A stretch of 64,000 nt of DNA, taken from positions 27,890,376 to 27,954,375 of the forward strand of contig NC_080717.1 in the NCBI RefSeq assembly GCF_019097595.1, written 5' to 3'. A model generated the notes under the pieces. The model was not told where the DNA came from, ran no database searches, and saw only the letters and a list, made by a program, of their open reading frames with translations. A program made the translations under genes and the position numbers. This stretch comes from Hemibagrus wyckioides. Its lineage: Eukaryota; Chordata; Actinopteri; Siluriformes; Bagridae. How positions within the stretch are numbered: the stretch's first letter is position 1; each line of letters starts with the position of its first letter. Shown one piece after another: positions 11,671 through 22,262 of this stretch.

Positions 11671-11769
11671 GGTGATTTAAGGCTGCCATCAGGTTCTGAT
11701 TATCCTGTGACAAGTGACAGTCAATATCTTCAGCGCTCACAAACACTCTCACACACTCTTTCCACCTCT

Positions 11770-11772
<3 letters not shown>

Positions 11773-11800
<28 letters not shown>

Positions 11801-12058
11801 TTCCACACGCCTTCATACACACCTCTGATATGTTGCTCTTAATGAGCTTTCGAGGGTAATAGGTGCGATAGACAGAATGCACCTTTCCCTCGTTCACTCT
11901 CTCTCACTTTCTCTCTCTCTCATTTTCACACACACAGACACACACACACACACACACACACACGTATGGCACATGTATCACCGGCAGGATTGAACTCTGT
12001 GAGCTATTTTTGTATCATGTTATAAGTTCTTGGTGGGAAACACACACACACACACACA

Positions 12059-12094
<36 letters not shown>
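11773..12094. repeat. Cluster of (CA)n microsatellites
   Basis: Three long CA runs at 11,773-11,800, about 11,928-11,963 and 12,041-12,094, with a CT-rich patch at about 11,890-11,922. Unique sequence separates them. The His/Thr frame across the first run is an artefact. Confidence 0.95.
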
Positions 12095-12096
<2 letters not shown>

Positions 12097-12140
12097 GAAA
12101 GAATCTTTGGGAAATATTGTTTGTTTTTGTACACACACAC
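12095..12140 (+). repeat. Microsatellite-linked spacer motif, locus 1
   Basis: Between two CA runs lies GAATCTTTGGGAAATATTG followed by a GTTTTTG tail. Close variants sit between CA/GT runs at 12.7-12.83 kb (reverse orientation) and 32.27-32.46 kb (same orientation), so spacer and flanking dinucleotide runs behave as one dispersed unit. Confidence 0.75.
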
Positions 12141-12660
12141 ACTCTTATCACTCGCAAACATAAAATTGATATACAAATAAAATTAAAATAAATGACTGAA
12201 TTTCACTCAATCTGGCAACGTCCACAGTATTCAGTAAATCCAAGCCCATGCTAGTTGTGAGTATCAGAAGTACACTACTGTATATTTTATATCTGTGTAA
12301 GAAAAGGCAGGTGTTAAAAGCACATGGAGCGGTCAGGAGATATGAGATAGGACGGCGGTTCTGACCGCGCAGGAGGCTCAGCCTGGCCTTTGAAGTCCTT
12401 CACATCACCTTTATGTCAGGTTGGATATGGAGGCGAGGGCTGAATGAAGGCTGGCAGGGGTTTCAGCTCCACACCGCTGGGCGAACACACCGGGGCTCAC
12501 GGTCACGACAACACACTCCAGAGGAGAGCTCCAGGTTCAGACCAGCCACAGTGTGTTAAGTTTGGACAGGATTCAGCTGGGAGCGTGTTGGACAACAGTG
12601 AGGCTCTCGTGCTGCGCCGTGCCATTTTACTGCAGGCCGCGGATCCTGTTGTCTTCAAAC
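12141..12660. other. Unique stretch, no gene recognised
   Basis: AT-rich to about 12,290, then moderately GC-rich unique DNA from 12,300 to 12,660. The frames of about 100 codons run on into the neighbouring GT repeat and show no domain. Confidence 0.5.
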
Positions 12661-12672
12661 ACGACTCCAAAC

Positions 12673-12674
<2 letters not shown>

Positions 12675-12710
<36 letters not shown>

Positions 12711-12839
12711 AAAAACATCCAGTATTTCTTAAAGATATTATCATAGTGTGGATGTGTGTGTGTGTGTGTGTGTGTTTGTGTGAAAACAACCAACATTTCC
12801 CAAAGATTCTATCAATGTGTGTGTGTATGTGTGTGTGTG
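12675..12839 (-). repeat. (GT)n array with linked spacer motifs, locus 2
   Basis: Three GT runs (about 12,675-12,709, 12,752-12,780 and 12,817-12,839) separated by two spacers. The second spacer reads, on the minus strand, GATAGAATCTTTGGGAAATG followed by TTGGTTGTTTTC. The first is a more diverged version. Same family as 12,095 and 32,270. Confidence 0.85.
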
Positions 12840-13115
12840 GAGTTTGCATGTTCTCCCTGTGCTTGGTGGGTTTCCTCCGGGTGCTCCGGTTTCCTCCCAC
12901 AGACCAAAGACATGCTTCTTGGCTGATTGGAGTAAATTGCCTGGAGTGTGTGATTGTGTGAGTGAATGAGTGTGTGTGTGTGTGCCCTGCAATGGGTTGG
13001 CACTCTGTCCAGGGTGTATCCTGCCTTGATGCCTGAGATAGGCACAGACTCCCAATGACCCGATGATAGATCAGATAAGCGGGACAGACAATGAAATGAA
13101 ATGAAAAAGGTTCAC
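12840..13115 (+). mobile_element. LINE 3'-end-type interspersed repeat (L2-like guess)
   Basis: Contains GTTTGCATGTTCTCCCTGTG, CCGGTTTCCTCCCACAGACC, a small GT run, CCAGGGTGTATCCTGCC and a terminal GAAATGAAATGAAA stretch. This order matches a very common fish repeat that I recall as the 3' end of L2-clade LINEs or a SINE sharing that tail. No reverse-transcriptase frame is present. The family name is inferred from memory. Confidence 0.65.
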
Positions 13116-13624
13116 AAAAGGAAAAACACATGTTCTACCGTTTCAGTGTCTTTCTGACAGAACCCACACGATGTGTTCTCCCAATGAAATCTTTCCTGCA
13201 AAAAGTTGTTAGATGGATAAATGTCATGTAGGATTTTAAATGTCACTTCTTAGAGCCTTAGGAGGAGGGATTATATGTTAAATATCTCTTCATTATTTCC
13301 TTTGCCTCTTCTTCACTAAATTCTTGAAGAACGTATTTTCTTTTTCAGTTGACCGGGGGAAGTTCTGTTTAGCTAATAGCTTTCTAATAAACTTATTTGT
13401 AAATCGTTTGCTCTTTAAATTTGTACCTTCAGTGCAGAGTGATCTCATTTCTGGCCTTTATTACTTTGGTGTATTCTCGGATTGAGCATCGTCGATTAAA
13501 TTTATCACACAAATCACTATAATAGAAAAAAAAATTGACCATAATTATCTATCAAATGCGATGTGACCCTTTTTTCCCTTTTTTTCCGTCCTACACACAA
13601 AGATCGCTCCACAGGGGTGTGTTA
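13116..13624. other. AT-rich intergenic DNA, no gene seen
   Basis: Ordinary AT-rich sequence with short T-runs; nothing recognised. Confidence 0.6.
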
Positions 13625-13785
13625 TGTGGTAAAAAAAAGTACTTTTTTTCTTTTAAGTACTTTTTGTGAAGAAAAAAAGATATTTTACAGTTTTAAGTAC
13701 TTCCTGTGAAAAAAAAGTTTTAAGCACTTCCTGTGAAATTTGTTTTACAGTTTTAAGTACTTCCTGTAAAAGAAAAAAAATGGCA
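13625..13785 (+). repeat. Short degenerate minisatellite
   Basis: AGTTTTAAGTACTTCCTGTG and near variants occur four to five times, separated by A- and T-runs of variable length. The spacing is about 30-50 bp. A small diverging tandem repeat. Confidence 0.8.
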
Positions 13786-13859
13786 GTGACCCGTATGCTA
13801 GTTTACGATCCTGAATTTCCTCAGTGACCCTTTTGTCACACACCTTCAGTGAAATATTA

Positions 13860-14400
13860 GAAAAGTGATCCATCCACTGAACTTAAACCCCTGGGTTGTT
13901 TACTCGTGCCTCGGCGCAGTGACTCACGCTGTAGAGTTCACAGCCCTGGGGGGTCTCTGTGATTGAGCTGTAGTGAAGACGGTAAAGTCTCTCTGACCCC
14001 CTGCCTGCCAGCCCCGGCACCATCATCAGACCCCCGTGATGCTTTATGACTGCTGTGAGATGAAGGGCTCTAATGCCCTCACCGAAAAACCTCGGTGCTA
14101 ATAGGCCATCCAGATAAATGCATGAAATGTATGAAATATAGTAGCAGATCTAATTATATGCGTTAAAAGAGCAGCTTGTTGTATTTATTAGAGCCACCTG
14201 CTGGCTGTGAGGTGAATTGCGATTGCGCCTCGAGAATTTCCTTTTAAGGAAATGAAGCGGCTTTGTTGTCTTAGCACATGTGGATTGCTGGATTTATTTT
14301 GTTTATTTTAGGCTTTGCATGCATATTTATTCGAGTGATATTTATTAATCCTACGTCGTTTTTTCTGCAAATTTGTTTCGTATTTTTTTTTCATTCACAG
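13860..14400. other. Low-repeat island, possible conserved non-coding element
   Basis: Unique, moderately GC-balanced DNA with features such as CATCCAGATAAATGCATG and CTAATTATATGCG that resemble homeodomain/POU-type sites. No exon seen. The regulatory reading is speculative. Confidence 0.28.
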
Positions 14401-14503
14401 AAAATCCAATGAAATCTCTGTTACTCATTCTAACACCTCGTGATATTGAGTTGTCCCAGCTCTGCACTTAGATCAGTGAGCAATTTAGGTTCAGTGACTC
14501 TTA

Positions 14504-14566
14504 AACACACACACACACACACACAAACACACATACACACACACACACAAACACACATACACACAC
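14504..14566. repeat. (CA)n microsatellite with AAACACACAT interruptions
   Basis: CA run broken by two ACAAACACACATAC-type interruptions. Produces a spurious His/Thr frame. Confidence 0.95.
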
Positions 14567-15043
14567 TGCCATCCTCACCCCTGCCAGGCGGCTCTTCCTC
14601 ACCCTGCGCTGAGAGGGTGTGAAGTGAGCAATGACCTCAGCTTCTCAGCTTGTGGAAGACCGGGGCAGGAGCTCGGCTGCGTCTGGCCTCATTTGCTTCT
14701 CACCTCTAAATTAAAGCCTGAGTAGGGCAGATTCTCCCTGACCGCCCGCCCTCCCGCCCGCCCCTGTGCTAGCCTTTCCTAGCGTCAGGCTCACCCTGTC
14801 GTTTTCATCTGGCCTGATGAGGGCCACAGGGGTGAATATTTGTTCGGCTCACCGTTTCTGCCCACAGCTGCTTCCCACACCAGGTTGCATCAGTGAAGGT
14901 CTGAAGGTTTAGCTGGTGTGAAATGAAAGTTTATATATTCTACTTCTCACCTAACTCAAAATAAGAGTACTGATTATTACTCTTTGCATTCATTTGCCTC
15001 TTTATATGCCTCTTCATTCAGAAATATGATATTTAAAGAAATA
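14567..15043. other. Unique intergenic DNA, no gene seen
   Basis: GC-rich to about 14,880 with a CCCGCCC patch near 14,745-14,765, then AT-rich. No exon or repeat family recognised. Confidence 0.55.
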
Positions 15044-15096
15044 ACACACACACACATGCACACACACAAACACACACACACACACACACACAAACA
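15044..15096. repeat. (CA)n microsatellite
   Basis: Imperfect CA run with ATGC and AAA interruptions. Confidence 0.95.
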
Positions 15097-15244
15097 CTTC
15101 TAAACAAGTTCATTCAAATTAGTATAATACTTATTCATCTTTTGAACATCTATATATTTTGTAATCTTGCTTAAAGATTTTATGTCAAAAGAAAATGGCA
15201 CAACTCAATAAAACAATTCTGACGTCCAGCTGCTCGCTAACTAA

Positions 15245-15615
15245 TTTAACACATTTAAGGGGGTGAATACTTACACAACCCTAAGATTTTAATTTGTAAA
15301 TAATTCTGAAAACGATCTTGTATTAGAGTATTTTAAAGTATATTTGTCTACATTTATGAAAAATATTAAGACATAACTCAATTTCAATTACAGGATGTAA
15401 ACTTGTATAGTCATGCAATCATAACATTTTTATTAGTAAATAATTTTATATTTTTTTCTTGATTTCTCCTTCACTTATTTCCATATAATATTAAGGTACA
15501 CATATATATATATATAAAACCACATAAGAATTCAATTTCAGTAAAACATGGGAAAGTTTAAGGGAGGTGAATACTTATGCAGCCCCCAGATTCTTATTTG
15601 TAAAGACTTTTTGCT
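15245..15615. mobile_element. Possible Tc1-like end fragments (two related copies)
   Basis: TTTAAGGGGGTGAATACTTA (about 15,254) recurs as TTTAAGGGAGGTGAATACTT (about 15,557), each followed by AGATTTTAATTTGTAAA or AGATTCTTATTTGTAAA. GGTGAATACTTxTGCA text is typical of the ends of some fish Tc1-like elements. A (TA)n run sits at 15,500-15,517. No transposase frame. The internal pairing is seen; the family name is inferred. Confidence 0.45.
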
Positions 15616-15779
15616 GTCTTGATTTCTCCTCCATGTCAAGTTGATGGTATCTTTACGCTCCCTGGGACGCAGGGTTTAGGAATTATTTTGTAAAAGCGTC
15701 TTTAGTTTAAACACGACTGTTAAGTAAACATCACAGCCGTCCAGGATGACCACCGCACAACACTGGACACTTGTTTTCT

Positions 15780-16142
15780 AAACCGCCAAACATTTTATCT
15801 CTTTATGTCTTCTTTCTAGTTTTGTTTTTCCTTCTTTCTATATTTCTCTCTCTCTCTCTCTGTCTCTCTCTCTTTCTCTCTTCGGGAAAAACCCATAAAG
15901 TGCGATTTATTTCTCTTTTTTCTCTCAGTTCTCTCTTTCTTCTTTCTGTATTGTTCTCTCTCTTTAATAGGTGATTGTTTGGAGCAGGACCCTTAAATCC
16001 CCACATGACATCTCCCTCTCTCTCTCTCTCTCTCTCTTACCACACACCATTTCATCTCTTCATTTCTTTTTTCCAGTTCTCTCTTTCCTTCTTTTTGTAT
16101 ATCTTCCTCTCTCTGGAGCAGGACGTTTGCATTGAATAAGTA

Positions 16143-16185
<43 letters not shown>

Positions 16186-16275
16186 TTTCTTTCTTTATTA
16201 CTATCTGTGTCTCTTTGGCAAAGGGCCCTTGAATCAACACATGACATCACTCCATCATTCCTCTCTCTCTCTCTG
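15780..16275 (+). repeat. Compound CT-repeat array, block 1
   Basis: Two to three copies of a composite unit: a (CT)n run, then ATTTCATCTCTTTAT, CCAGTTCTCTCTTTCCTTC, TTTCTGTATTTC, another CT run, then GGAGCAGGACCxTT and CACATGACAT. The same unit recurs at 17.86-18.30 kb. Ser/Leu and Arg/Glu frames across it are artefacts. Confidence 0.85.
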
Positions 16276-17259
16276 TTTAAAGATTAGAGGTGAAATATTA
16301 TGGATTTATGTTGTTTTAATTAACCTTATTTTTCCGTCAACGATGTTAGCGTCATACATTCAGTGCAAAACGGATGAAGCTAAGATTGGACGTCGTGTCT
16401 GATTTGTTTGATTCATTCAAACGATTTTGATTTGATTTCAGGTTCACAGACAATAGCATACATTTGCTTTTACATTAAACTTCTTTCCCTCACGTTATAG
16501 TATTACACCGAAGTCTGACGTTAAGTCTAACTGACGTTAGCGTTAGCAGCTGAAAACGAACACAGAGTCGAGGAATAGAGTACAGGTTAAAGGTGAGCGC
16601 TTGCTGAATTGAGAAATTCTGTTGTTTGTTTTTTCTTATTCTGTCACACAAAACTAAAAGGAGGTGATAATGTGAGGAATCTTAAACAACGAAATACTGA
16701 AGCTGTAGCACTGCTTGTTGCAGAGTTTCGGGGATATAATCACACTGGGTTGACATTTTCATCTAGCGATCATTTCCTTTGTCGCTTTTTCTCCTGCTCT
16801 TTCTCATCCAACACGGCGTGGCGACTGTCCGATATTCACATAGCTCAAAAAAAAGAAAAGAATCAGGAAAATGTGTGCAATGTTAAGGTCTAATAAAAGC
16901 TTCTCAGGATTGCGGTTTGAGCTGAAATTGATCAGCTATTCGGCCTTCCTCACGCTCGACCTGCTCGCTCCCTGTAATTCTAGCATCGGCGTGTTGGAGA
17001 TCTCCAGAGCGTTCACGCTCCAAAGGTCACAGCCTCATTACTTATCCTCTCTCGCCCCCTACTGGTGGTGGAGACACACTGCGGAGGCTTTCCGCTGGGA
17101 GGATTGGCTCCGGGATCACGGCTCCCACTGGGAGGCTTTGGAAACTCTATTTCTTTCCCAGCTTAAGTTGTCGCGTTCACCGGCATCTGGAGTTAATCCA
17201 TCAAAGGTGGACTCAGCAGCAGGCTGTGGCCATCATGACCATTACTTGATCAGCAAAGA
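16276..17259. other. Unique intergenic DNA including a GC-richer island
   Basis: The part at about 16,950-17,240 is GC-richer and contains CCCCCTACTGGTGGT and TGGGAGGATTGGCTCC. A 141-codon + strand frame (16,871-17,296) covers it but ends in AT-repeat sequence and shows no domain or splice-site context I can recognise, so I do not call it a gene. Confidence 0.4.
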
Positions 17260-17600
17260 AGGATATATATATATAATTTTTTTTCTTTTCCCTTAACTCT
17301 TTAAAATAAGGTTTTAAGCTCAGTAGCTAGAAAAAAGTTATAAGTGTGTAATAATTGTGTAGTAACTATTTGAAATTAACGTGAGAGGGAACTCCTTGTA
17401 CAATACAGTTGAAGTAAGGAATAAAACACTGAGCAGGATGCAGATGGAGGAAAATAATCAGTGATGATGGAGGGCAGTGATGTGGCCAGATGTGAAGCGG
17501 TCTCACTTTAGTTTCAATTTTGTTTCTATGCCTCTTGAATTTTCAGTTTCTTTAGCATAAGAAGAAAAGGTCTGTGCTTTTCTGTAAACTTTTCACTCCT
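17260..17600. other. AT-rich intergenic DNA, no gene seen
   Basis: Starts with a short (TA)n run. Contains GGAAAATAATCA at 17,449-17,460, shared with 27,880 and 33,269. Confidence 0.55.
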
Positions 17601-17732
17601 TTTCATCCATCTCTCTGTTCTCTCCTTTCCATTTTCTCCTTCCTTTTTTCTCTCTCTGTTCCTTACTTTCCCCCTTAATGTCTGCTACCATTTCTCTATC
17701 CTTTATCTGATCTCCTCTTCATCCTCCCTCCG

Positions 17733-17765
<33 letters not shown>

Positions 17766-17922
17766 TACACACACACACCCTACCTCTCTGTACTTATCTT
17801 TCTCTGTTTCTTCTTCTCTGTCTCTTTTCTTCTTTTTCTCTCTCTTATATGGGACTGTATACAATTCTCTCAGTACTCTCTTTCCTTCTTTCCATCTTTC
17901 TCTCTCTCACTAATAGGTGATG

Positions 17923-17964
<42 letters not shown>

Positions 17965-18096
17965 TAGAACTATAAAGCACCACATAACATTTTATCTCTT
18001 TATTTATTTTTTCCAGTTCTCTCTTTCTCTCTTTCTGTATTTCTTTCTCTCTCTATAACAGGGGATGGTCTGGGGCAGGACCTTTAAATCACCACA

Positions 18097-18129
<33 letters not shown>

Positions 18130-18300
18130 GGACAGTTTTGGGAAAGACCATTTATTTCTCTCCATTTCAGTTCTCTCTTTCCTTCTTTCTGTATTTCTTT
18201 ATCTCTGTAACAGGGGATGGTTTGGGGCAGGGCCTTTGAATCACTGCATGACAACCCTCTCTCTCTCTTTCTCCCTCTCTCTCTCTCTCTGCTGTCCTGC
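17600..18300 (+). repeat. Compound CT-repeat array, block 2
   Basis: A polypyrimidine region with at least three copies of the composite unit seen at 15.78 kb, including CCAGTTCTCTCTTTC, TTTCTGTATTTC, AACAGGGGATGGT, TGGGGCAGGACCTTTAAATC and then a long (CT)n run. Longest CT runs are near 17,733-17,758, 17,922-17,962 and 18,097-18,124. Confidence 0.9.
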
Positions 18301-19138
18301 CTGATGGCCGTGTGACAGTGAGAGCAGTGAGCGGGGCTTTTTCTCTTCATGTCTGACTAGTCTCTGTAATGACTGCAGATGGGAGATCAGCGGGGGGCCC
18401 GGGGGCCTCGAGGCCCTGTCATTGTCGCCGTGACCTGCTTCCTCTCCTCGCACTCATCCTCTTCATCTGCCCTTCCTCGCCACACACTCAATCAAAAAAA
18501 AAAGAGACAGAGAGAGAGATTTGGGCAAATTGCATATACGCAGTCCGTTCGGCCCGAGTCTTCTCTCGCCCACACGGACGTCAGGTTTTTACGATGGTTT
18601 TAGAATCGCGGCACGCTGCAGAACATTTATTTGTGCAGTCATGTATTAGATTGTGTATAATTTCTGAGCGTGTGTGTGTGTGTGTGTGTGTGGCATTTTT
18701 TATTCCTGATGATAGACCTCCCCAGGGATAAGCAGTATTCCACAAGGATTAATGAAGATCTGCTTATTGACTGGAATTAATGCGTCGCTCAGGCAGATCT
18801 TTCGTAAACACGGACTGAGCAACTGCACCGCTTCACGAGATGTCTGTTCAGACCCGAGATTAACAGAATCAAATCCGATTTTTAAACAGATTTACAGCTG
18901 AGAACCTGACGAGATTATTTCTAATGCAAGTGTGAGAAAGTAAACAAATTTGCAATCGGAGAAAATCTGAAGAATAAACATGGAGTAAATCATCTCATGG
19001 GCACTGTGTGTTGAGGTTTGATGAAGATGATGAGGAATTTCTTTTTAAAAAAAAATAAACGAGTTTACAGTGAGATATTATGGGTTTTTTTCCCATTAAT
19101 AAAGGAAATAATATTATAGTAATAATCCAATAATTGTC

Positions 19139-19145
<7 letters not shown>
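18301..19145. other. Unique intergenic DNA with one (GT)n run
   Basis: GC-rich near 18,380-18,480, then a purine patch and a (GT)n run at about 18,671-18,692. A 120-codon + strand frame runs into the GT repeat and is unlikely to be real. Contains TAATTCCAGTC-type words only. Confidence 0.5.

Positions 19146-19173
<28 letters not shown>
19146..19173. repeat. (TA)n microsatellite
   Basis: About 14 TA units, followed by about 400 bp of very AT-rich DNA (19,300-19,560). Confidence 0.95.
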
Positions 19174-19176
<3 letters not shown>

Positions 19177-20741
19177 AAAATTAGAATGCTATTTATAAGA
19201 ATCTCATATATGGAATCATAAACCAGAGTTTTTCTCTCTCATGCTCAGAAAGCGATAGATTTACTCAATAACGACGTCTATTACGGACAATTATGGACAT
19301 TTGGGGGTGAATAATTTCAGAATAGATTATTTGTTTATATATAACATAAATTCTTCCCTGTTAAATGGTTATTATATTTATTAAAATTTTTTAATTTTAA
19401 TTTTTATTAAAATTAGTTAAATATTACTTATTATTAATTTACTGTATTATAAATGTTACATACATAATTAAAATAAATAAATTAATTAATTAAATAATAG
19501 AAATGTTTAAAACAGCTGACCTTTCATTAAATAATTAAATCCTTAAAACAAATTTTTAATTCTTCGTTCTGAAAACTGAATTATTTCTTGATTATGTGGT
19601 AGATTTTTTTTTTTTTAATAATGTAAAGAGGTTTTAGTATTTATGCGGTAATTTAACGGGTGTCACGCTACTGATGTGTTTCGATAATAATTACAGGAAA
19701 GCTGAGAAGAAAATAATTTATTTTTTTACTGAAATAAATCAGATTTGAATTGTTTTGCTAGACTCTCGACTCGGCATGTGAAGGTTTTTGATCTGATGGT
19801 ATCTGACACCGAACCCTGTTGCCGTTTTAGCGGTTTGTGTGAATGACAGATGAAGCTGTGTTATTGTGTGGAAGGTGCGCTTCTTTCCTAAGAGGGCCTG
19901 AGGTCGAGCCTGGAGCGCCTGGGAACCGGGTTAGTGTTCCCCAGCGAGGGAGCGGCGAGTGGAGAGCGGGGCGTCTTTGGCCCACAACCGCAGGTCATAC
20001 TGCTCAGCCATGCAGAAACCATCAGCGTATGTCCTCCAGGAATGTGTGTGTGTGTGTGTGTCTCAGCGTTGGCCTATGCTCCCGGCCATTAGCTGCTTCT
20101 GACTCGACGTCTTTGTTGGAACATGACAGGAGCGTTTAAATAAGCCCGCTCTCTTACACCAATATTTATCGTTCATGTCTCTTTTTTTACATCAGAATAT
20201 TTTTTGATTTTTCATTTTTATCTACGAGAACAATTCCAAAATAATCCTTACGATTGAACGGAAGAGTTTCTTAGCCGTTAATAAATTGCTAATCTTGATT
20301 CATACGATTCTGGAATTTTTTTATATACGTCTATGTATAAGTTGTAAATAGCGACGTGACTCATATCACTCATAACCACCCTGACTGTTAGCGTTAGCAT
20401 CATTAAAGAGGGCATCAGTCTGACGGATTTAACATCAAACCGACGTCGTCGCTCGTTCGGACCTGCTCTCATGTATAGATTTGAAGTTTTAAGCTTACGG
20501 AATGAGAAATGGACAGTTTAGGTCATACCTCTTGACCTCTACTCTAGTTCAAAAGGTTAAACTTATATTTAAACTGCAAACTTTACTACAAATTGTACAA
20601 AGTGTGCCCAATATTCACCGTGATCTTCAAAACGAATGCTTTATCCTGTTCGGGGTCATTGTGGATCTGGATTTATCCGTGGAAAACTGGGCATGAGGTG
20701 GAAATATGTACATGGAGGCAATTTATAGACACCGGTGGACC
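19174..20741. other. AT-rich then mixed intergenic DNA, no gene seen
   Basis: Very AT-rich to about 19,780, GC-richer at 19,800-20,120 with a (GT)n run near 20,043-20,060, then AT-rich again. Frames of 60-98 codons show no family resemblance. Confidence 0.55.
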
Positions 20742-21228
20742 TACACTATATTGGCAAAAGTTTTGGGACGTCTGCCTTTACATGCACATGAGTGTAATAT
20801 GGAGTTGTCCCGCCCTTTGCCGCTATAACAGCTTCAACTCTTCTGGGAAGGCTTTCCACAAGGTTTAGGAGTGTGTTTATGGGAATTTTGACCGTTCCTC
20901 TAGAAGCACATTTGTGAGATCAGGCACTGATGATATCAGGTTGAGGTCAGGACTCTGTACAGTCAAGTTCCTCCACACCAAACTCACTCATCCATGTCTT
21001 TATGGACCTTGCTTTGGTCACTGGTGTGTAGTCATGTTGGAACAGGAAGGGGTCATCCCCAAACTGTTCCCACAAAGAGCATGAAATTGTCCAAAATGTC
21101 TTGGTATGAAGCTGAAGCATTAAGAGTTCCTTTCACTGGAACTAAGGGGCCGAGCCCAACCCCTGAAAAACAACACCTGAATTCAATGATTTGGAGGCGT
21201 GTCCCAAAACTTTTGGCAATATAGTGTA
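20742..21228 (-). mobile_element. Tc1/mariner element, copy 4 (reverse orientation)
   Basis: Full-length ends: TACACTATATTGGCAAAAG at the left and TTTTGGCAATATAGTGTA at the right, at TA sites. The region that encodes the catalytic Glu (PIEHLWDELE in other copies) is deleted around 20,925-20,945, and there is a smaller deletion near 21,077. It retains the whole 3' non-coding part lost from copy 3. Non-functional. Confidence 0.92.
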
Positions 21229-21805
21229 CCAGTGTGATCTGAAACAACAGACTGAGGAGGAACGCAAAGAACCCAGAAATAACGATGGAACCAGAGCTTG
21301 TTGAGCTGTTTACATTTATTAATTAATTTTTTATTGGTTTATTTAAATGTAAGTGTTTATTAAAATGTATTTTATTTAATTAGTTTATTTTTATTAATAT
21401 TTATTTATTTTGCTTATGTTTAACACAATATCAGCAACATAAACACTGACTTTTATCATATTAATGTCATGTCAACCAACAGCTCTAAAAATTCCTTCCA
21501 GGAACACACAGAAGCAACATTTCAACCCCGACCTTCAACTTATCTTCAGCTCACTATTCCCAGATCTTGGGAACAACTCACTATTCCTCAGATCACTATT
21601 CCCACTATTCCCAAACCTCTTCTCAGCTGTTTCTGAATGTTCCTAAAGTGGGTCATGACCCATTCCTCTGATCGTGTACAGCTGTAAGCTGTTTAGCAGG
21701 TTCAGTTAAATTTGTAGTGATCAATGATCTGTGTTCATTACTGTATGTTTATAACGAGTGAGGTGTTAATATCAGGAGATTGGTATTGACTATGAACTCG
21801 ACTCT
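21229..21805. other. AT-rich intergenic DNA, no gene seen
   Basis: TTTATT-rich to 21,420; then CACTATTCCCAGATC-like text is loosely repeated at 21,545-21,610. No exon recognised. Confidence 0.55.
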
Positions 21806-21809
21806 GAGC

Positions 21810-21922
21810 TGCTCTGTGATTAAGGTGTTGGACTACTGCTCAGAAGGTTGTGAGTTTGAATCCCAGATCCACCAAACTGCCACTGTTGGGCCCCTGAGCA
21901 AGGCCCTTCACCCTTAATTGCA
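21810..21922 (+). mobile_element. SINE copy (family A), 5' part
   Basis: tRNA-like head with GATTAAGGTGTTGGACTACT and a B-box-like GAGTTTGAATCCC, then the CCACTGTTGGGCCCCTGAGC body. The tail is missing, cut where the opposite-strand SINE begins. Confidence 0.82.
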
Positions 21923-21929
21923 TGATAAG

Positions 21930-22105
21930 TTAAGTAGTCTTTATTTGCCACACTGCACATTGAAATTCTGATACAGCAACCCTGGAGCAGGGTGACAGGG
22001 GCCTTGCTCAAGGGCCTAATGGTGGTAGCTTGGCAGTGCCAGGGCTTGAACCCTGAGCTACTGATCAACAACCCAGAGCCTTAACCACTTGAGCTACCAC
22101 TGCAT
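21930..22105 (-). mobile_element. SINE copy (family B), reverse orientation
   Basis: The reverse complement starts with a clear tRNA-like head: GTGGTAGCTCAAGTGGTTAA (A-box region) and GGGTTCAAGCCCTGG (B-box region). The GGGCCTTGCTCAAGGGCC-type body follows. Related copies at 4.80 and 26.15 kb. Confidence 0.82.
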
Positions 22106-22113
22106 TGTAAATG

Positions 22114-22262
22114 GTGTAGCTTAGTGGTTAAGGTGTTGGACTACTGCTCAGAAGGTCGTGAATTTGAATCCCAGGTCCACCAAGCTGCCACTGCTGGACC
22201 CTTGAGCAGGTTGAATCCCTTGTAAGTTGCTCTGGATAAGGGAGTCTGCTGAATGAAGTCAG
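22114..22262 (+). mobile_element. SINE copy (family A), near complete
   Basis: Head GTAGCTTAGTGGTTAAGGTG then ACTACTGCTCAGAAGG, B-box-like GAATTTGAATCCC, CCACCAAGCTGCCACTGC body and GTTGCTCTGGATAAGGGAG tail ending in GTGTAAAT. The head resembles a Ser/Leu-type tRNA, consistent with a tRNA-derived SINE. It is the best family A copy in the window. Confidence 0.87.

Noticed and set aside
12655..13131. A 158-codon minus-strand gene
   Set aside because: It passes through GT repeats and a LINE-tail repeat and is mostly His/Thr from the microsatellite.
16871..17296. A 141-codon + strand gene
   Set aside because: No recognised domain, no splice-site context and a tail in AT repeat. It may overlap a non-coding conserved stretch instead.
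22114..22190. A functional tRNA gene
   Set aside because: The tRNA-like head lacks a complete cloverleaf and is followed by the SINE body; several copies show the same arrangement.
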